From the NCBI GenBank assembly GCA_034509755.1, contig CM067550.1, positions 9,789,001-9,853,000 on the forward strand: a stretch of 64,000 bases of DNA, read 5' to 3'. This document shows, piece by piece, positions 22,802 to 34,649 of the stretch. Position numbers and translations under genes: made by a program. The stretch is from Anisodus tanguticus (lineage: Eukaryota; Streptophyta; Magnoliopsida; Solanales; Solanaceae). A model generated the notes under the pieces. It did no database searches. It had not been told where the DNA came from and saw only the letters and a program-made list of their open reading frames with translations. Numbering within the stretch: position 1 is the first letter of the stretch; every line of letters begins with the position of its first letter.

Positions 22802-22970
22802 TGTAAAATTATATTAATCTCCTTTGAGGAGACTTTCTCATTAATACAAATATATATATAGTATGTACAATGTAGAATCCTAACACAAGAAGAATATTAT
22901 ATATACCATAATTATACAACACTAATAATTACAAAATATATGAAAAATATTTTATAATTATTCACTAATA
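22802..22970 (-). repeat. 5' LTR of the truncated copia element
   Basis: On the minus strand it starts TATTAGTGAATAATTATAAA and ends ATAATTTTACA, directly followed by the 14-nt primer site TGGTATCAGAGCCA (22801-22788). The start resembles the TATTAGCGAATATTCTCC start of the intact element's LTR. No partner LTR is present. Confidence 0.7.
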
Positions 22971-23119
22971 GAATACACTTGAGACCATTTATTAAGGTTT
23001 ATCGTGACAATATGTACAACTACCAAAAGTTTTTTTCCTGCTTTGAAGTCGCTTCGAATATCTGTAAGTGATAGCAGTGGTAATCTTGTGCATTTCACTT
23101 AATTTGGAAACTCCTCTAG

Positions 23120-23350
23120 ACGAAGTTTTAGATGGTCACGCACAGCAGCTAAAAAACTGAAAAGTCAGCTTCAAATGTAAAAAACCAGCAGCTAAATAAC
23201 TGCAGAAAATGCAGCCTAAAATGCGAGAGTAAACACAGCTAAAAAGAGAAGAAACAGCAGGTAAAAACTGCAGCTTAAACGGCCAAAAAACAGCAGCTTA
23301 AACGGCCAAAAAACAGCAGCTAAAACATGACAAACTGCAGCTTAAAGACG
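23120..23350. repeat. Tandem CAGCAGCTAAA-type repeat
   Basis: Words of the form CAGCAGCTAAA, CTGCAGCTTAAA and GGCCAAAAAACAGCAGCTTA recur about ten times. Two units, AAACGGCCAAAAAACAGCAG, are identical at 23277 and 23298. No coding frame is open through it. Confidence 0.75.
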
Positions 23351-23589
23351 ACTAAACAACAGTTAAAAACTACCATCTCCAAAGAAGAAGGAATTGCTAT
23401 TTTTCCATGTGGATTTTCATCTGAGATACTTCGGTAAGTTTGTGCTCCCCGCTTGTCACTCTCTGCAATCTCAATTTTCTTCACAAAATGAAAGAAAACG
23501 CAGCAAATTTAAGTAAATATTCGTAATACTCGCTGGACTTTGTCAAGAAGAAACATAGAGAAGGTCGTAAGATTGTTAGATATTCCTTC

Positions 23590-23716
23590 AATGTTGTCCT
23601 GTTTAATGCAGCCAGAAAGCACTACTTAACTGCAATGTTGTCCTGTTTAATGCAGCGAGAAAGCACTAAACTGCAATGTTGTCCTGTTTAATGCAGCGAC
23701 AAAGCACTACCTAAAT
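23590..23716. repeat. Three-copy tandem repeat of about 43-49 bp
   Basis: The word CAATGTTGTCCTGTTTAATG occurs three times in a row (from about 23591, 23632 and 23675), each followed by CAGC-AGAAAGCACTA or a close variant. The first unit has an extra CTTA. This is a direct tandem repeat, not spaced like a CRISPR array. Confidence 0.9.
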
Positions 23717-25820
23717 GTGAGCCGAAAACAACGCAAGTCGTTAGGTAATTTTGTAAAAAAAACCATTACTACTAAGGTACATTGCACTTGTATAAATACT
23801 TGATTCCTCCATAGTTTCCACAGATAATTTCAAGCTTTTCATGAGAATGATGAAGATGCCACCGCTCTCTTGACAATCAACCTTTATAAGAGATAGGGCT
23901 GCTATGGATTGATGTATCACAGGTTTTTTTTTTTTTGGCTGTAGAATATGAGCTATAGTTGAATACTACAGGTATATAATATCCATTGTATAGGAAATGA
24001 AACGCATCCTGAAGCACATAACAGGTACCCCTTAATTCGTCAAGTGTTATGCATCTTCAAGCATATTACGCACATTATTCTTATTCCAAGAATAGCATTG
24101 CAGGAAAAGTCATGCAATACATTTCCAAACCAAGTAAGCACCAATAGTACAAGACATAGCAACTAAACCAAGTAATATGACTATCCACCCAGCTTGGAAG
24201 TAATGTTTGACAGTAATTGAAAAGAAAAAATTATCATTAACTTGAAAAGAAAGAGATTCTAAAAGTTGGACACAGTGAGTTATTATATATTCTCAGCAAA
24301 TTAAGACGGTCTTTGATTTGCTAACAGAATTATAAAGTACGAAAAGAGAAGCAAACTGTTAATCAGTAGCAGCTATAGTGAGAATATGTACAACGACCAA
24401 AAATCAAGACTTAAAGGTTGTGACAATATACTATTAGGCATCTCAATAACTCTCAAAAGATTTAATCCTGATATCCCATCTTATTCCATCAAACTTGGTG
24501 TTAGTTTATTCCACCTCCCAAATGGGATAAATTAGTGCAACAATTATAGTCTCAGGACTATAATCCCGGGATAACTTAGACTGTGAACCAACGAACCCCT
24601 TAAGCTCTATGTCAAGGTCATTAATTTTGAAACAGAACAACTTTTTCCTCAGTACTTCTAGCCTTATGGTTACACTTCTTACTACTGCTTGGCCTGTTTC
24701 CCATTATAACAATTAGTTAAATTAGTACGTATTATATACATGAGAAATTTTCAATTAGTAAGAATAAAAGCAACAAACATAGTTTTGTCGTAGCTGTAAG
24801 AAATTACAAACTTTTCCTCCACAAGTTCTGTGAATGCTCGACTCATTTGAGGAATTTTACAAAACACCTACAGGGCAAAGGCTCAGGCGGAAGAACAGAT
24901 ATTAAACAATAGCAACGGTGAAGAGCACACAAAAGCAAAATCAAATAAATGGAGTCTCAAAACTGACAGTCCCAAATCCCAATAAATAGGTGTTACTCAG
25001 TTTGTTCAATGATATTTTCTTTACGTTTTAGAATATTTAGCAGCAGAGATCCACATGATGAGGGTTGTGTTAGCTATGCCTGTTATAGTAGGTTTCTTCC
25101 AAACCAATTACAAAAACCTTCAAGAACACCCTTTATAGCCTACTTCATCTAAAGTTTTCTCTAAGTATGCAAAATTATTACTTATTAGATTCACATTCTT
25201 CTCAAATACCTTAAGACAAAACAGAATTGAGGAGCACAGAGAAGAGAAACAGAGTACCGGATTACGAAGAGAAATCAGGCGGTCACTTAATTATTAGCTG
25301 TAAAAAAATTGCACCCCACTTGTATATATTACATTCAACGTGTATAAGAGAAAATCAGCCAAAGTGGGAATTTGAGGGCTCTTCCGTCTTTTCACATTGA
25401 TGGGAAGCTCCTCTCGATTCCTGCTTATTAAGAGTCTAGTAAGGATAGCCCGGGCCCAATATGACAAAAGTTATATTGTTTTATAGACATTGTACATAAA
25501 TCTGCAGTCACAATATATACAACAACGAAACGTCAAGAGTTAAAAGGTTGTTACAATATATTTTTCTCAGCAGAGAAAGTATTGATTGGGCTGAGTGTAG
25601 CTCGATTGATCTGCACAACTATAAAGGATCATCGAAAAATTTATCCAATTTGTTAGCAAATAAGCATATTTCTAAATGAGAAGTAGAATGATGAATGGAT
25701 ATGAATCTATTCTCTCACACCCCTACAGATGGGAAAATTGTAAGTCGACAACACTGTTGTTTTTGCACCCTCAAAGAAGGGAGAACTGTGAGCCGTAACA
25801 GTGTTGTCAAACCTATTAGA
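23717..25820. other. Non-coding stretch with dispersed short repeats
   Basis: I see no gene. A word like GACAATATGTACAACNACCAAAA followed by an AAGAGTTAAAAGGTTGT word recurs near 23008, 24383 and 25508. Around 24470-24600 a TATCCCATCTTATTCC ... CCCGGGATAA pair suggests an old MITE. Confidence 0.4.
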
Positions 25821-25834
25821 TGCACTCATAAGCA

Positions 25835-26830
25835 TCAACTCAATAAAAACTCAAGAATTGCGAAAAATATTAATGTCTGCCCACTGTCCTCGGTACTTTT
25901 GTCATGTACCTCAGATTTTGACTTTTCAGATTCTTCTTCTTCGCCCTCATTGTCTGAGCTTTCCGGCTAGTTCTATTGACGAAGTGAGAATACAGAAGCC
26001 TGCTTTTTCTAGCTTTATAATGATGATTAATATTGTGCAAAGACCATATGAATCTTTTGAAAAAAAGTTGCAGAAAGCTTACCTTCTTGTTGTTGTAAGC
26101 ATTCATGAGCTTTCCATACTGCCTCCCTTTTGCAGCTTTGGCTTCATATGCTGGTTATTTCTTTCAATAGGTAAAATCAGCCTTATAAGTGAGAACTCAT
26201 TACATCAAACATGTAGATATTGTCTCGTAAAAGAGAATGTAATGAATCCATTCTTATTCAGCAAAATAAATGCTTATATTTTCACCGCCAAATAAATTTA
26301 TTCACCAATGCTAATTGACTCTTCTTCAATGAGAGTACTGAAAGAAGTTCGCAACTGGCAAACTGGTATAACCATATAACAGTATAACATGTATGAAGTG
26401 ATCACACCAAATTGGCAGGTTGAATTACTAATTATAAGAAATAAACCGCTCATAGATTTCCGTTTTTCTTCTCCAGCTTTGCCGACCTTTATTTATGATG
26501 TCAAACGAAGAAGCAATCAATTGCTAAGAACCAACTATTAAAGGAAGCAACGTTTATCAAATAACCATCAAAAGCTTACAGCTGATACAACCTTCACATA
26601 GGGATTTTCCTATTTAAATGTCTTCCAGAATTCGTCACTCCAGTTGGAAGAAAACATGTTCCAACACATTCATGCACATAACAATGACAAAGCATGATGG
26701 ATTTTAGCAGAATTTTTACTCATACTAGGATTTCATTATAAGTTTGGACCTTACAAGAGCATAGTACACTAAATGGATACGATACTAACCTCTGGATATG
26801 CCTTTTGACCACAATCAACGCACTTGCTTC
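25835..26830 (-). CDS. Uncharacterised gene, last exons (candidate)
   Basis: I do not recognise this protein. On the minus strand two exons join in frame with GT-AG borders: 26083-26150, reading YEAKAAKGRQYGKLMNAYNN then KK, and 25835-25966, reading PESSDNEGEEEESEKSKSEV and ending FLLS-stop at 25835. The tail is strongly acidic and Ser-rich. A further small exon-like piece at 26790-26830, with an AG acceptor and GT donor, could read SKCVDCGQKAYPE (a Cys-x2-Cys motif), but its phase does not join directly to 26150, so an exon between them is missing or the reading is wrong. Upstream, a donor-like site follows a possible leader at 28497-28540. From its place beside TPK it might match the Arabidopsis gene next to TPK1, described as a nucleolar-like protein in my memory; this is a guess. 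Confidence 0.38.
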
Positions 26831-26839
26831 CTACAAAGA

Positions 26840-28570
26840 AAGACAAAGATCACAGATTATAAACCCGAAAGTCAGTTTTCCAAATTCAACAGACTCAATT
26901 AATACTTTGGAATTTGCGTCGCAATAGCACTCTGAAATTCCTAATTCCAATCCTTCATTACTGAAGGCATCCATTGGCTATACCAGCAATAACCTCTTGA
27001 AGTTGGTGAACTCCATTCTTCCAAGCATAGCCCATTTACATGAGCTAACTTACTTTTTTCTGTTTTGGTGGTTGCTTTGTTTCTGACTATGGGGTAATCT
27101 ATAGTTATTTTAATACTTTATGTACAACTTGAATACAGATATAATCTGCAGGACTAAGCCTTCTTCGGAGTAGACCAAGCGTCCCTGCTCAACCAAACCA
27201 GATGTTGAGATGAAACTTTGAGACATGAAATGTATAGATTGGTGTCCGCGGGAAAAAAAAAAGAGGCACCATTACTACATCAATGAACAAAAAGGCAAGT
27301 ACAAAAAAGTAGTATGAGTTGAGGCTGCTGCGCTTCATGGCACTTTTCAATGTGAAGCTGAGCTGCAAGAAAAAACTTTTCCTTCGACATATAACGTTCT
27401 ATGTTTCTATTTTTCAGTTCATATACTCAGCTGTGTGAGACATCTAAATTACGGCATAACGTCATTATTAATTAGACCTCTAAGATGCTCTTCCTGAGAA
27501 GAAGAGGAAATTGGGTTACTTCCATAAAGAGTAGTTTCCAGCATAGCTTTATTGTAAACTGTTATTTATTTGTGAGTTAAAAGAGTTAACTCTTTAACCT
27601 ACTATAATTGTACTTACAACTTAAAGAAGAGAACGGAAGACAATTTCTCTCGGGGACTTTTTGTAAGTGATTGTCATGGTTAGTGGAAAGACCAATTACA
27701 GCTCTTGAGCGCAGTAGACAGCTCGATTAATTCAGTAGTAAGAACAACAATCTGAATATCATAATCCCAAAAGGCTGTAGAAGCTGAAGATTTTTTTTTT
27801 GTTTAGACAAAGTGATCTGAAGCACAAACATGTATAACTTAACATCATAATTTAATTCATTCTACTTATTTAATTCAAATATCCTAAGCAGAATGCAGCA
27901 CCTTTTTTAAGCTCTTAGATTACACGGCTGGACCAACTTCTGAAACACCCTATTCAAAGCTATTTTTGGTCTAGACAATCTGGATTTAAGATCTTCCTAA
28001 CAGAGGCCAAAAATATTAGTAGTTCCTTCTTTGGGGTAATTTCTCAAACACCTCTGCCGCAGGTCCGGATGCAGTATGTCAGATGACAGCGAACTCATAT
28101 CCATTCTGACTGCACTTTGAAAGACTTTAAACAGATGGAAATGAAGAACAAACAATGCAAACAGCAAGGGGAACACATAGAATAAAGGTGCAACAATTAA
28201 TCACCGATTAACTTAAAATTTTAGGCGAAAGTAAGCTAAATCTTCCATTGTAAGATTCAAAACATCAAAAGAAAACATTCTTCAAATTAAAACTCATCAT
28301 AATCTTAAATCTAAATAGCACTGATAATCAGAAAAGATGGAATAAAGAAAGGGGGAACAGCAAAAAAAAATTATCTAATAACTCTACAGGCAATGCGCAA
28401 GTACAGAGAAGAGCGAGGGGCCGACGCAAAACAGGGGGAAGATGTATTAAAATATGGAGATCAGTCTGTGTCTAAGCACATAAGAATTACCTTTGAAATT
28501 CCGAGAATGCCCTCCTGACCCGAAGCTCCTCTCGCTAGCTGCTTATATATAAGTAGTAATATGTTTTTAG
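26840..28570. other. Non-coding or intronic stretch
   Basis: No exon is clear here. A TTATATATAAG word at about 28543-28553 on the minus strand, followed by a possible leader that ends at a GT donor near 28496, could be the promoter of the candidate gene at 25835-26830. Confidence 0.3.
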
Positions 28571-29212
28571 GACATATACAAATCATAAAACACCATGAAG
28601 AGAGGGACACGGACTGGCATTCCGCCAATTCACTGCCGATGTATAAACAATTTCAGAATACCCCTTCTAGGTTGTAAATTGTAATAGGTGAGGAAAGTTT
28701 GTCGTAGCCCTTTCTCTTGTTTACATATATGAAACCAACTGCAGACATATTATTGTATCAATGCAAAAAGTTGGGAACTTTGACAGAGGAAGTAAGCAGA
28801 AGAATAATAACCAGATCTCCTTCATATTTCATTATGGCAAAAGAATAATGTATACAAAACATTAGGAAACAGCTACCAAATGCGTCTAACGGATCAAGCA
28901 TATAAGCAGAAGTTGACAATCAAAATTTATCCGCTACAACTACTATTACTCTTAGACCCCATGTTGTGTGTTTCCCCAAGACTCTACTGCAATACATGCA
29001 CTTGATGCCAAAGAAATCTACTGTGTCAGCACACAATCGGACTGGAGAGATACTGTCTTCGCAAAATATAAGAACCACGCCAACATTTCTCAAACTCTCT
29101 GGTAAACATTTTTATCTGAAAGAATTGAACAGAAAATGGAGGTCATCGTCCAGTATTCATCCAGCAAAATTTCGTCGAATAGTTCATCTTTGACATCTGC
29201 AAGCTGCATCCT
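28571..29212. other. TPK 3' flank, partly duplicated at 10950
   Basis: This region follows the TPK stop codon. Parts of it (about 28600-28720) match the flank of the TPK pseudogene at about 10955-11050, including AAAGTTTGTCGTAGCC. It contains no gene of its own that I can support. Confidence 0.5.
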
Positions 29213-32200
29213 TCATTCTTTTTTAATCGAAATTGTCCAAAGGAGGTCAGAATCAGATTGCACCGTTACTATGTTCTCTTTCACAATGTTTGATGTACTG
29301 ACTAAGCCCCCAAATCTCATTTCTGTATTATCTGAAAAAAAGTCAAGTACAGGTAAATCAGTCTAGCAGGAAAACTAGACAATCACTAGTACAACGACAT
29401 CAAGCAAAATGTTAGCATTGGCTATCTGGAGAGAATTTTATCCCTCTTGTAAATGAACTAATAGCTAAACAGAGATGTCCAGGGCATAAAGCATGAGCCC
29501 GTTACAAAATGAGGCAGGTTTAATATTTTACAAGGAAAGAGAAGATGGAGCTACTCACCCAGATTCCATTGGAGACCCGTAGTAGTGGTTCTTCCAGCAA
29601 CCATCCCAATGGGTATGAGTCCGCAATGTGGGCCCTCAACTGAGGAATGTATATGAATCTTGTGATGATGTGTACTCGGAAGAAGTTGGATTAGGCAATC
29701 ATCAGAGAGAAGAATAATCCGCATGGATGGGAAACGGCATATGACATTAATATTTCCCATCTCATGGTCAAACCTTCCACCAAGTGCTCCAGTGACTAGA
29801 ATACACAACTGTAATTACACACAATACAAGTTAATCCCACTGAAACTCCATTAGGCCATTCTTTTCAGCAGTGGAGACCTATATTCATCTCACTATGTTG
29901 ACTTGTAATACTGCATCAGATTCTTAATCTTCACAGTAGTTGCTTTTCTCCAAAGACAGTAGATGCAGGATGCACTCAAAATAATAATAATAATAATCGC
30001 AATAACAAAAAGACAACAACAAATGCATTGCTCCATTTAATACCACTTCATGTTATAGAAGTACTATGCCATACTGTAAAATGTTTATCACCAATACCCA
30101 ATGTGTCAACTTTAAATTTGACACTGCATGATGATGCAGCACCCTTTAGGGCCATGGTAGAGATGTTAGATAATTAAATTGTTCAATTTATCAAGACGCC
30201 TCTATGATATTTTGTAGCAGAAGTAATAAAGGTTGGACAAATCATGTTACAAGTAGTAAAACTTCCACCATATATACTAAGTCATCACTTTTTTTTCCGT
30301 AATAACCTTACAAGATACCCTACAAGCAATAATGGGGAACAGGTTAAGAGGGTTATCATACTTATTGGCAATTACACCACATTGCAACTTTATATCCACA
30401 CTTCACTAAAGATTGTGCATATAATGGTGTCCCTGGTAACTAGCTCAATTTTATTTCAATGGAATGAGGAAAGAGAAGAAACCAATGTAGCTTATCATCA
30501 ATCCAAATTGAACAGTGACAGATAACCAATACATCTGATCCACCACAGGATATTTTTCTAATGAATTGTTCATTTCAAGTATCCATTCTAAAAGAATTGT
30601 ATCTTAATTATTTGGAGTACTTAGAACTGCAAAACAATTAGATTATGAATATCCCACAAAGATATGATGGAATATGGTTTGAGCAACTATTTAGTATAGT
30701 GATATTTTTAACAGATGTAAACTAGAATACCACATATTGATAATGATGGGAAAAGGTTAAAAATTTCCACAGCTATGTTTAAAAGCTTAACTTACATTTG
30801 GATGTTCCAGGTTTAGTAAGTCGCGAATATATGCAACACATTTATGAAGATCTGTAGTATCTTGATCCTGAGATTCATCAATTATCTTGGTCCCCTGCAT
30901 GTGGTCAGCAAGCAAATCTTCAAAATATAATTTATCCTAATCGTTAAATCTTCAAAATAGGGTTCTAACATGCTTCGTAATGAAATGCACCAACATATTG
31001 CACAAGAACAATACCACGGAGAATGATCTTGACCTACATGCTATATATCCAAAAGTGTAATATATCCTATGTATCTAGTGCTGGCAAATGAAATACACAT
31101 GTAGACAACTAGCTAAGCATCCTCATAATTTGGCTACATGCTTCAAAATGAAAAAAATGCACATGTATAATTGTGTAATAGGCTAGAAAGAAATTTAAAC
31201 AAGAGCACATGCATTTGATTTGATCACCACACAAAAGCTAGTATCTAAAGTGTATTAACGGATGTTATGCAGCTCAAAAGCTTGAACTCAAAAATAAATT
31301 TGGGAACTACATGGTGTTAACAAAGTGAGCCTTTCTACCAGACTTAAGAATATATTTGCAGAGCTCAACTGTACTGTAAACAAATCTCACTCTCGGACAG
31401 AGAGAAAGAAAGGCAAGCCCTTAACACGTCATACTAGTGCAAACTGTAACATGGTGTTCCACTCCATTGCGTATCCAAATAAGGTCTACCACAAAGATAC
31501 AATAAGACTCACTGTTACCATTCTCAAAAAAGATACAAGGCCAGGGTTTCAAGACCAAATTCTTTTAAGGCTGATCTCCCTGGGGGTAAGCCTTTAATCC
31601 AAACAGATAATTCAATTAATGTAGGATAAATCCTACTAGTCTTAGGGACAAATTTTGAAATATATCAATCAACTAGGCCTCAATCCCAAAATAGTTGAAA
31701 TCCTCCGTATCCATTCCACCGCACTATTCAGGTTTCATTTCATTAATGAAGGGGCAGCCCGGTGCACTAAGCTCCCGCTATGCACGGGGTCCGGGGAAGG
31801 GCCGGACCACAATACTAAATATTTTGTCCTTTAAGGCAAAGTAGGGATTCTCTAAAACTAGGTGTTCTTTAAATTTTACACTTATTCCTATACAAATCTG
31901 GTTGCTTTTTAAATTCGTTCATTGAAAAGAATGTCGTTGAGAAACTACAGGAACACCATAAGCAAATTCTAGCTTACCAGGCCTCTATAATACTCAAGAA
32001 CTTCAGTTCTGATTGAATCCATATCTCCTTTTATCGCATATGGCTTGTACCTGCAATAAAATCATGATTTTAGTCTAATTCAATCTCTGATGACAGACTA
32101 AAATTTTCCAAATGTAAAGAAATTCTGCTCTAGCCCAACTAAAAATAAAATGTGAATGCTTATACATACCCGAATGTGCTTTAGCTCATTTAAAGCTCAA

Positions 32201-33242
32201 TGCTAATATGGCATGAAAATTTTCAAATAGTGACTATAACTGATTCTTTCCTCCTGTACAAATCCAAGTTCTGGTTTCCTTTTGTCCATCTTGGTCCAAA
32301 AAAAGGGAGGCCCGCACATGAAGAAGTGTTATAAACCTAAATAAATAAAAATATAATCTCTCTAGCAGCTGTTTCTTTTTCCGAACTACTTTCATTCGCT
32401 TGCCTTGGGCCAAGGCTCTATCAGAAACAACTTCTCCCTCTACCTTCCAAGGCAGGGGTAAGGTCTGGGTACACTCTGTCATCCCCAGGCTCCACTTGTG
32501 GGATTGCACTGGGTATGTTGTTGTAATCTCTCTAGCAGCTAAAACTTTTCACGAGGTGATTCAAATAGTTGAAAGCTAACATAACTTTTATTTAGCATTG
32601 GCTAAAGGTACAATTTTCCTCCTGTTTCCTTTCCTTTATAACAATGGTGTCCCACTCCCCACCAGCAATAGGTACCAGCTAACTCTGTCCCTATGACATA
32701 CGGAAAGAATTCAGCTAATGTTCTTGTCTCTATTGGATTTGAACCTGAGACCTCATGATTCTCAGCACGGTGGGGGTAGAAATCACTGTTCTATTCCCTT
32801 TTTTTTCTTCAATTTGCATAAACAAGTCTAGAAAATTCTTCACCAAACAAATTGAAGTATGAACCAGCAAACAATAAGCTATACCAAAAAAATTGCTTAA
32901 TAAATTAAAAAAATCACCTCATACGAATATCAGAAGGGTCCTCATGAGGAAAGAAGCCAGGCAATTCATCAAACACCCTATTGGCTCCACCATCAGCGCA
33001 AATATGAACCTGTGCTGTTCTAAACAACAACCTATTCAGGCAAACACGCATCCCTACTGTATCTATAAAAGGTTCAAATTCAAAAAACGAAGGTGCAGGA
33101 AATTACCGTGCTTCCAAAGCAGAGGAGTAAATCGAGGGAGGCGTTGGTTAAGTATAATAAGGGCGTACGTTAGAGCAGGTCCGTTGTCGGTGGTGGGAAG
33201 ATTTGGGAGGAGGAAGGTAGAAGAATGAGGTATTAATCCCAT
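29213..33242 (-). CDS. TPK1: Thiamin pyrophosphokinase (TPK), complete
   Basis: Six exons splice in frame with GT-AG introns: 33107-33242, 32918-33014, 31978-32050, 30796-30894, 29559-29808 and 29213-29331. The sum is 774 nt, or 257 codons plus stop, close to the family's usual 260 or so. The product starts MGLIPHSSTFLLPNL and contains ALIILNQRLPRFTPLLWKH, CADGGANRVFDELP, the catalytic YKPYAIKGDMDSI, and DESQDQDTTDLHKC with the conserved Asp pair. It continues with TGALGGRFDHEMGNINV, LIQLLPSTHHH, and the C-terminal RFGGLVSTSNIVKE ... SDLLWTISIKKE. The enzyme transfers pyrophosphate from ATP to thiamin to make thiamin diphosphate; in plants it acts in the cytosol. No target peptide is evident. 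Introns carry an Au SINE tail, an RTE-like retroposon and a tRNA-derived SINE. Confidence 0.95.
31748..31812 (-). mobile_element. Au-type SINE 3' fragment
   Basis: Read on the minus strand it gives CCGGCCCTTCCCCGGACCCC, then GCATAGCGGGAGCTTAGTGC and ACCGGGCTGCCCC. This is the conserved 3' part of Au SINEs. It lies in TPK intron 3 and lacks the tRNA-related head. Confidence 0.8.
32371..32523 (+). mobile_element. RTE/TS-like retroposon tail with a 17-bp target duplication
   Basis: The 153-bp insert ends with GGTAAGGTCTGGGTACACTC, then CACTTGTGGGATTGCACTGG and GTATGTTGTTG. It is flanked by the identical direct repeats TAATCTCTCTAGCAGCT (32354-32370 and 32524-32540). It lies in TPK intron 2, in the antisense direction. 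The same tail closes the RTE LINE at about 6690-6775. Confidence 0.85.
32640..32785 (-). mobile_element. tRNA-derived SINE fragment
   Basis: On the minus strand it has the box B-like word GGTCTCAGGTTCAAATCC, and further on CTGGTGGGGAGTGGGACACC. The same features in the same order occur at 58030-58215, so both belong to one family of tRNA-headed SINEs. Confidence 0.6.
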
Positions 33243-34437
33243 CGCTGCTAACTTGCGCTCGTCGCTGTTTAGAAAACATAGTATATAATATGAACACTAT
33301 TAAATATACAAATCAATCAACCAGCTATCTCCCATTTTGCAAGTGTATTATATTTAATTTTTAATGTAAAAAATAATTGAGTATAGCTAAAGTGTACGGA
33401 TATGAACACTATTTGTATATTGACAACCCTTCCAAAAATAACGGAAAGCGGGTTACATAATTATTTGGCCGGAAAGGGATGCAAAAGTCAAAGGATTAGG
33501 TCGTAGAAATATATCCCAGAGTTGAATTATATGCCCTTAAAGGGCTTTTATTGATAAATAAAATGCAAAAATAATGGACAAGTGTCCAAGTCCAAAAATA
33601 GAAAAGGAAACAAAATAAATGAATTAAAACATAACAAATAAAATACGTGGGTGATGTCATTTGTTGCTCTAAAAACTCGCGGTGTTTTCTCTCTCTAACT
33701 AGAGCGTCTCTCTCTAACTCCTGCCGCGATAATAAAAGATGATGACCGGAGTTGGTGTCGACCTCATTTCCGGCATGCATGATCTGATTTTGCTTAGATA
33801 TTCTATCTTATTTTAAAATTTAGTAGTAAATTTTATATTTAAGAAAAGTTATTTATAATATTCTAATTTAAATAATTCGATGATAATATAAAAAAAATAC
33901 TAACACGTACTACCTCCGTTCAAAATACGGGAAGAAAACACAAATATCAGTCCAATTACTTGAAATAACCCCTAAAAATTTATAGCTGGCTAAACGTAAC
34001 CAACCAAAATTCCCACCACTCCAAATGCCTCTCACCCAAACAAGTGTTTTCGGCTTTTTCAATATTCTGACATTGGAAACCAAGTTTAGGTTCTTCAAGA
34101 ATCACTTTGATGTGTAAATTCACATACAAAATACTCCACAAAAAAATTAAAAAACCAAGAGAAACAATTGAATTTACAGGATCTCTCAAACTTCAACATC
34201 TAGTTCAGTCTGAATCCAGTATATATACATGTTTATCCACATTATACACTTAATATGTGTTGTATAATTAGTGCATAATATGTGTAATCAGTGTGTATAC
34301 ATTGATTATACACTTAATATACATAAATTATACTGAGTATGCACCAGCCAAAGGAAGAAAAAAATGAAGCAGACCGACAATGGGAAGCAATCAGAAAATT
34401 GGTGAAAACTCAGATGTATATTGGCTATTCATCAATT
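33243..34437. other. TPK upstream region
   Basis: A TATATAATAT word at about 33278-33288, 35-45 bp upstream of the TPK ATG on the minus strand, may be its TATA element. Positions 33500-33780 hold a short frame (MHAGNEVDTNSG ... RELERD-like) without support. Positions 34200-34340 are rich in TATACAC and TAATATGTG words. A one-sided MITE-like end, CTACCTCCGTTCAAAATA, lies at 33910. I see no gene. Confidence 0.4.
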
Positions 34438-34442
34438 ACCAT

Positions 34443-34646
34443 TGAAAGATAGAATAATTTTCCTTAGGGATTCTTTTCATTATTCACAATATATAGCTGT
34501 ACAAAGGTTGATTCCTAATATGGTACGAATCCTTACTTACCTTACAAAGGTTGATTCATAATACAATTAGAATCCTAAGTTACCATAAATATACATCTAT
34601 CATAATTACAAAAATACGGAGAATATTAGGAGAATATTCGCTAATA
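34443..34646 (-). repeat. Copia 3' LTR
   Basis: On the minus strand it starts TATTAGCGAATATTCTCC and ends ATTCTATCTTTCA. It has an extra AGGAGAAT relative to the partner LTR at 39060-39255. It is 204 bp long. Confidence 0.93.
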
Positions 34647-34649
34647 CTC

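Larger units (their letters stand above)
19004..22970 (-). mobile_element. Ty1/copia element, truncated at its 3' end, gag mostly deleted
   Basis: On the minus strand the order is a 5' LTR (22970-22802), a tRNA-Met primer site (22801-22788), a GTATAC-rich leader, remnants of gag and protease, integrase (21816-20211), and reverse transcriptase (to 19004). RNase H and the 3' LTR are missing. They are replaced by the opposite-strand gag relic at 18195-19003. It is the same lineage as the element at 34443-39255: YLLLYVDDIILTAS and YGLKQAPRVWYERF match it closely, and the LTR starts with the same TATTAG word. Confidence 0.88.

Noticed and set aside
23590..23716. Three regularly repeated units that might suggest a CRISPR array
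   Set aside because: Units are directly adjacent without unique spacers, and the window is from a plant nucleus.
33496..33780. Short minus-strand frame MHAGNEVDTNSG-like as a gene upstream of TPK
   Set aside because: It runs quickly into hydrophobic low-complexity sequence, with no splice or family support.
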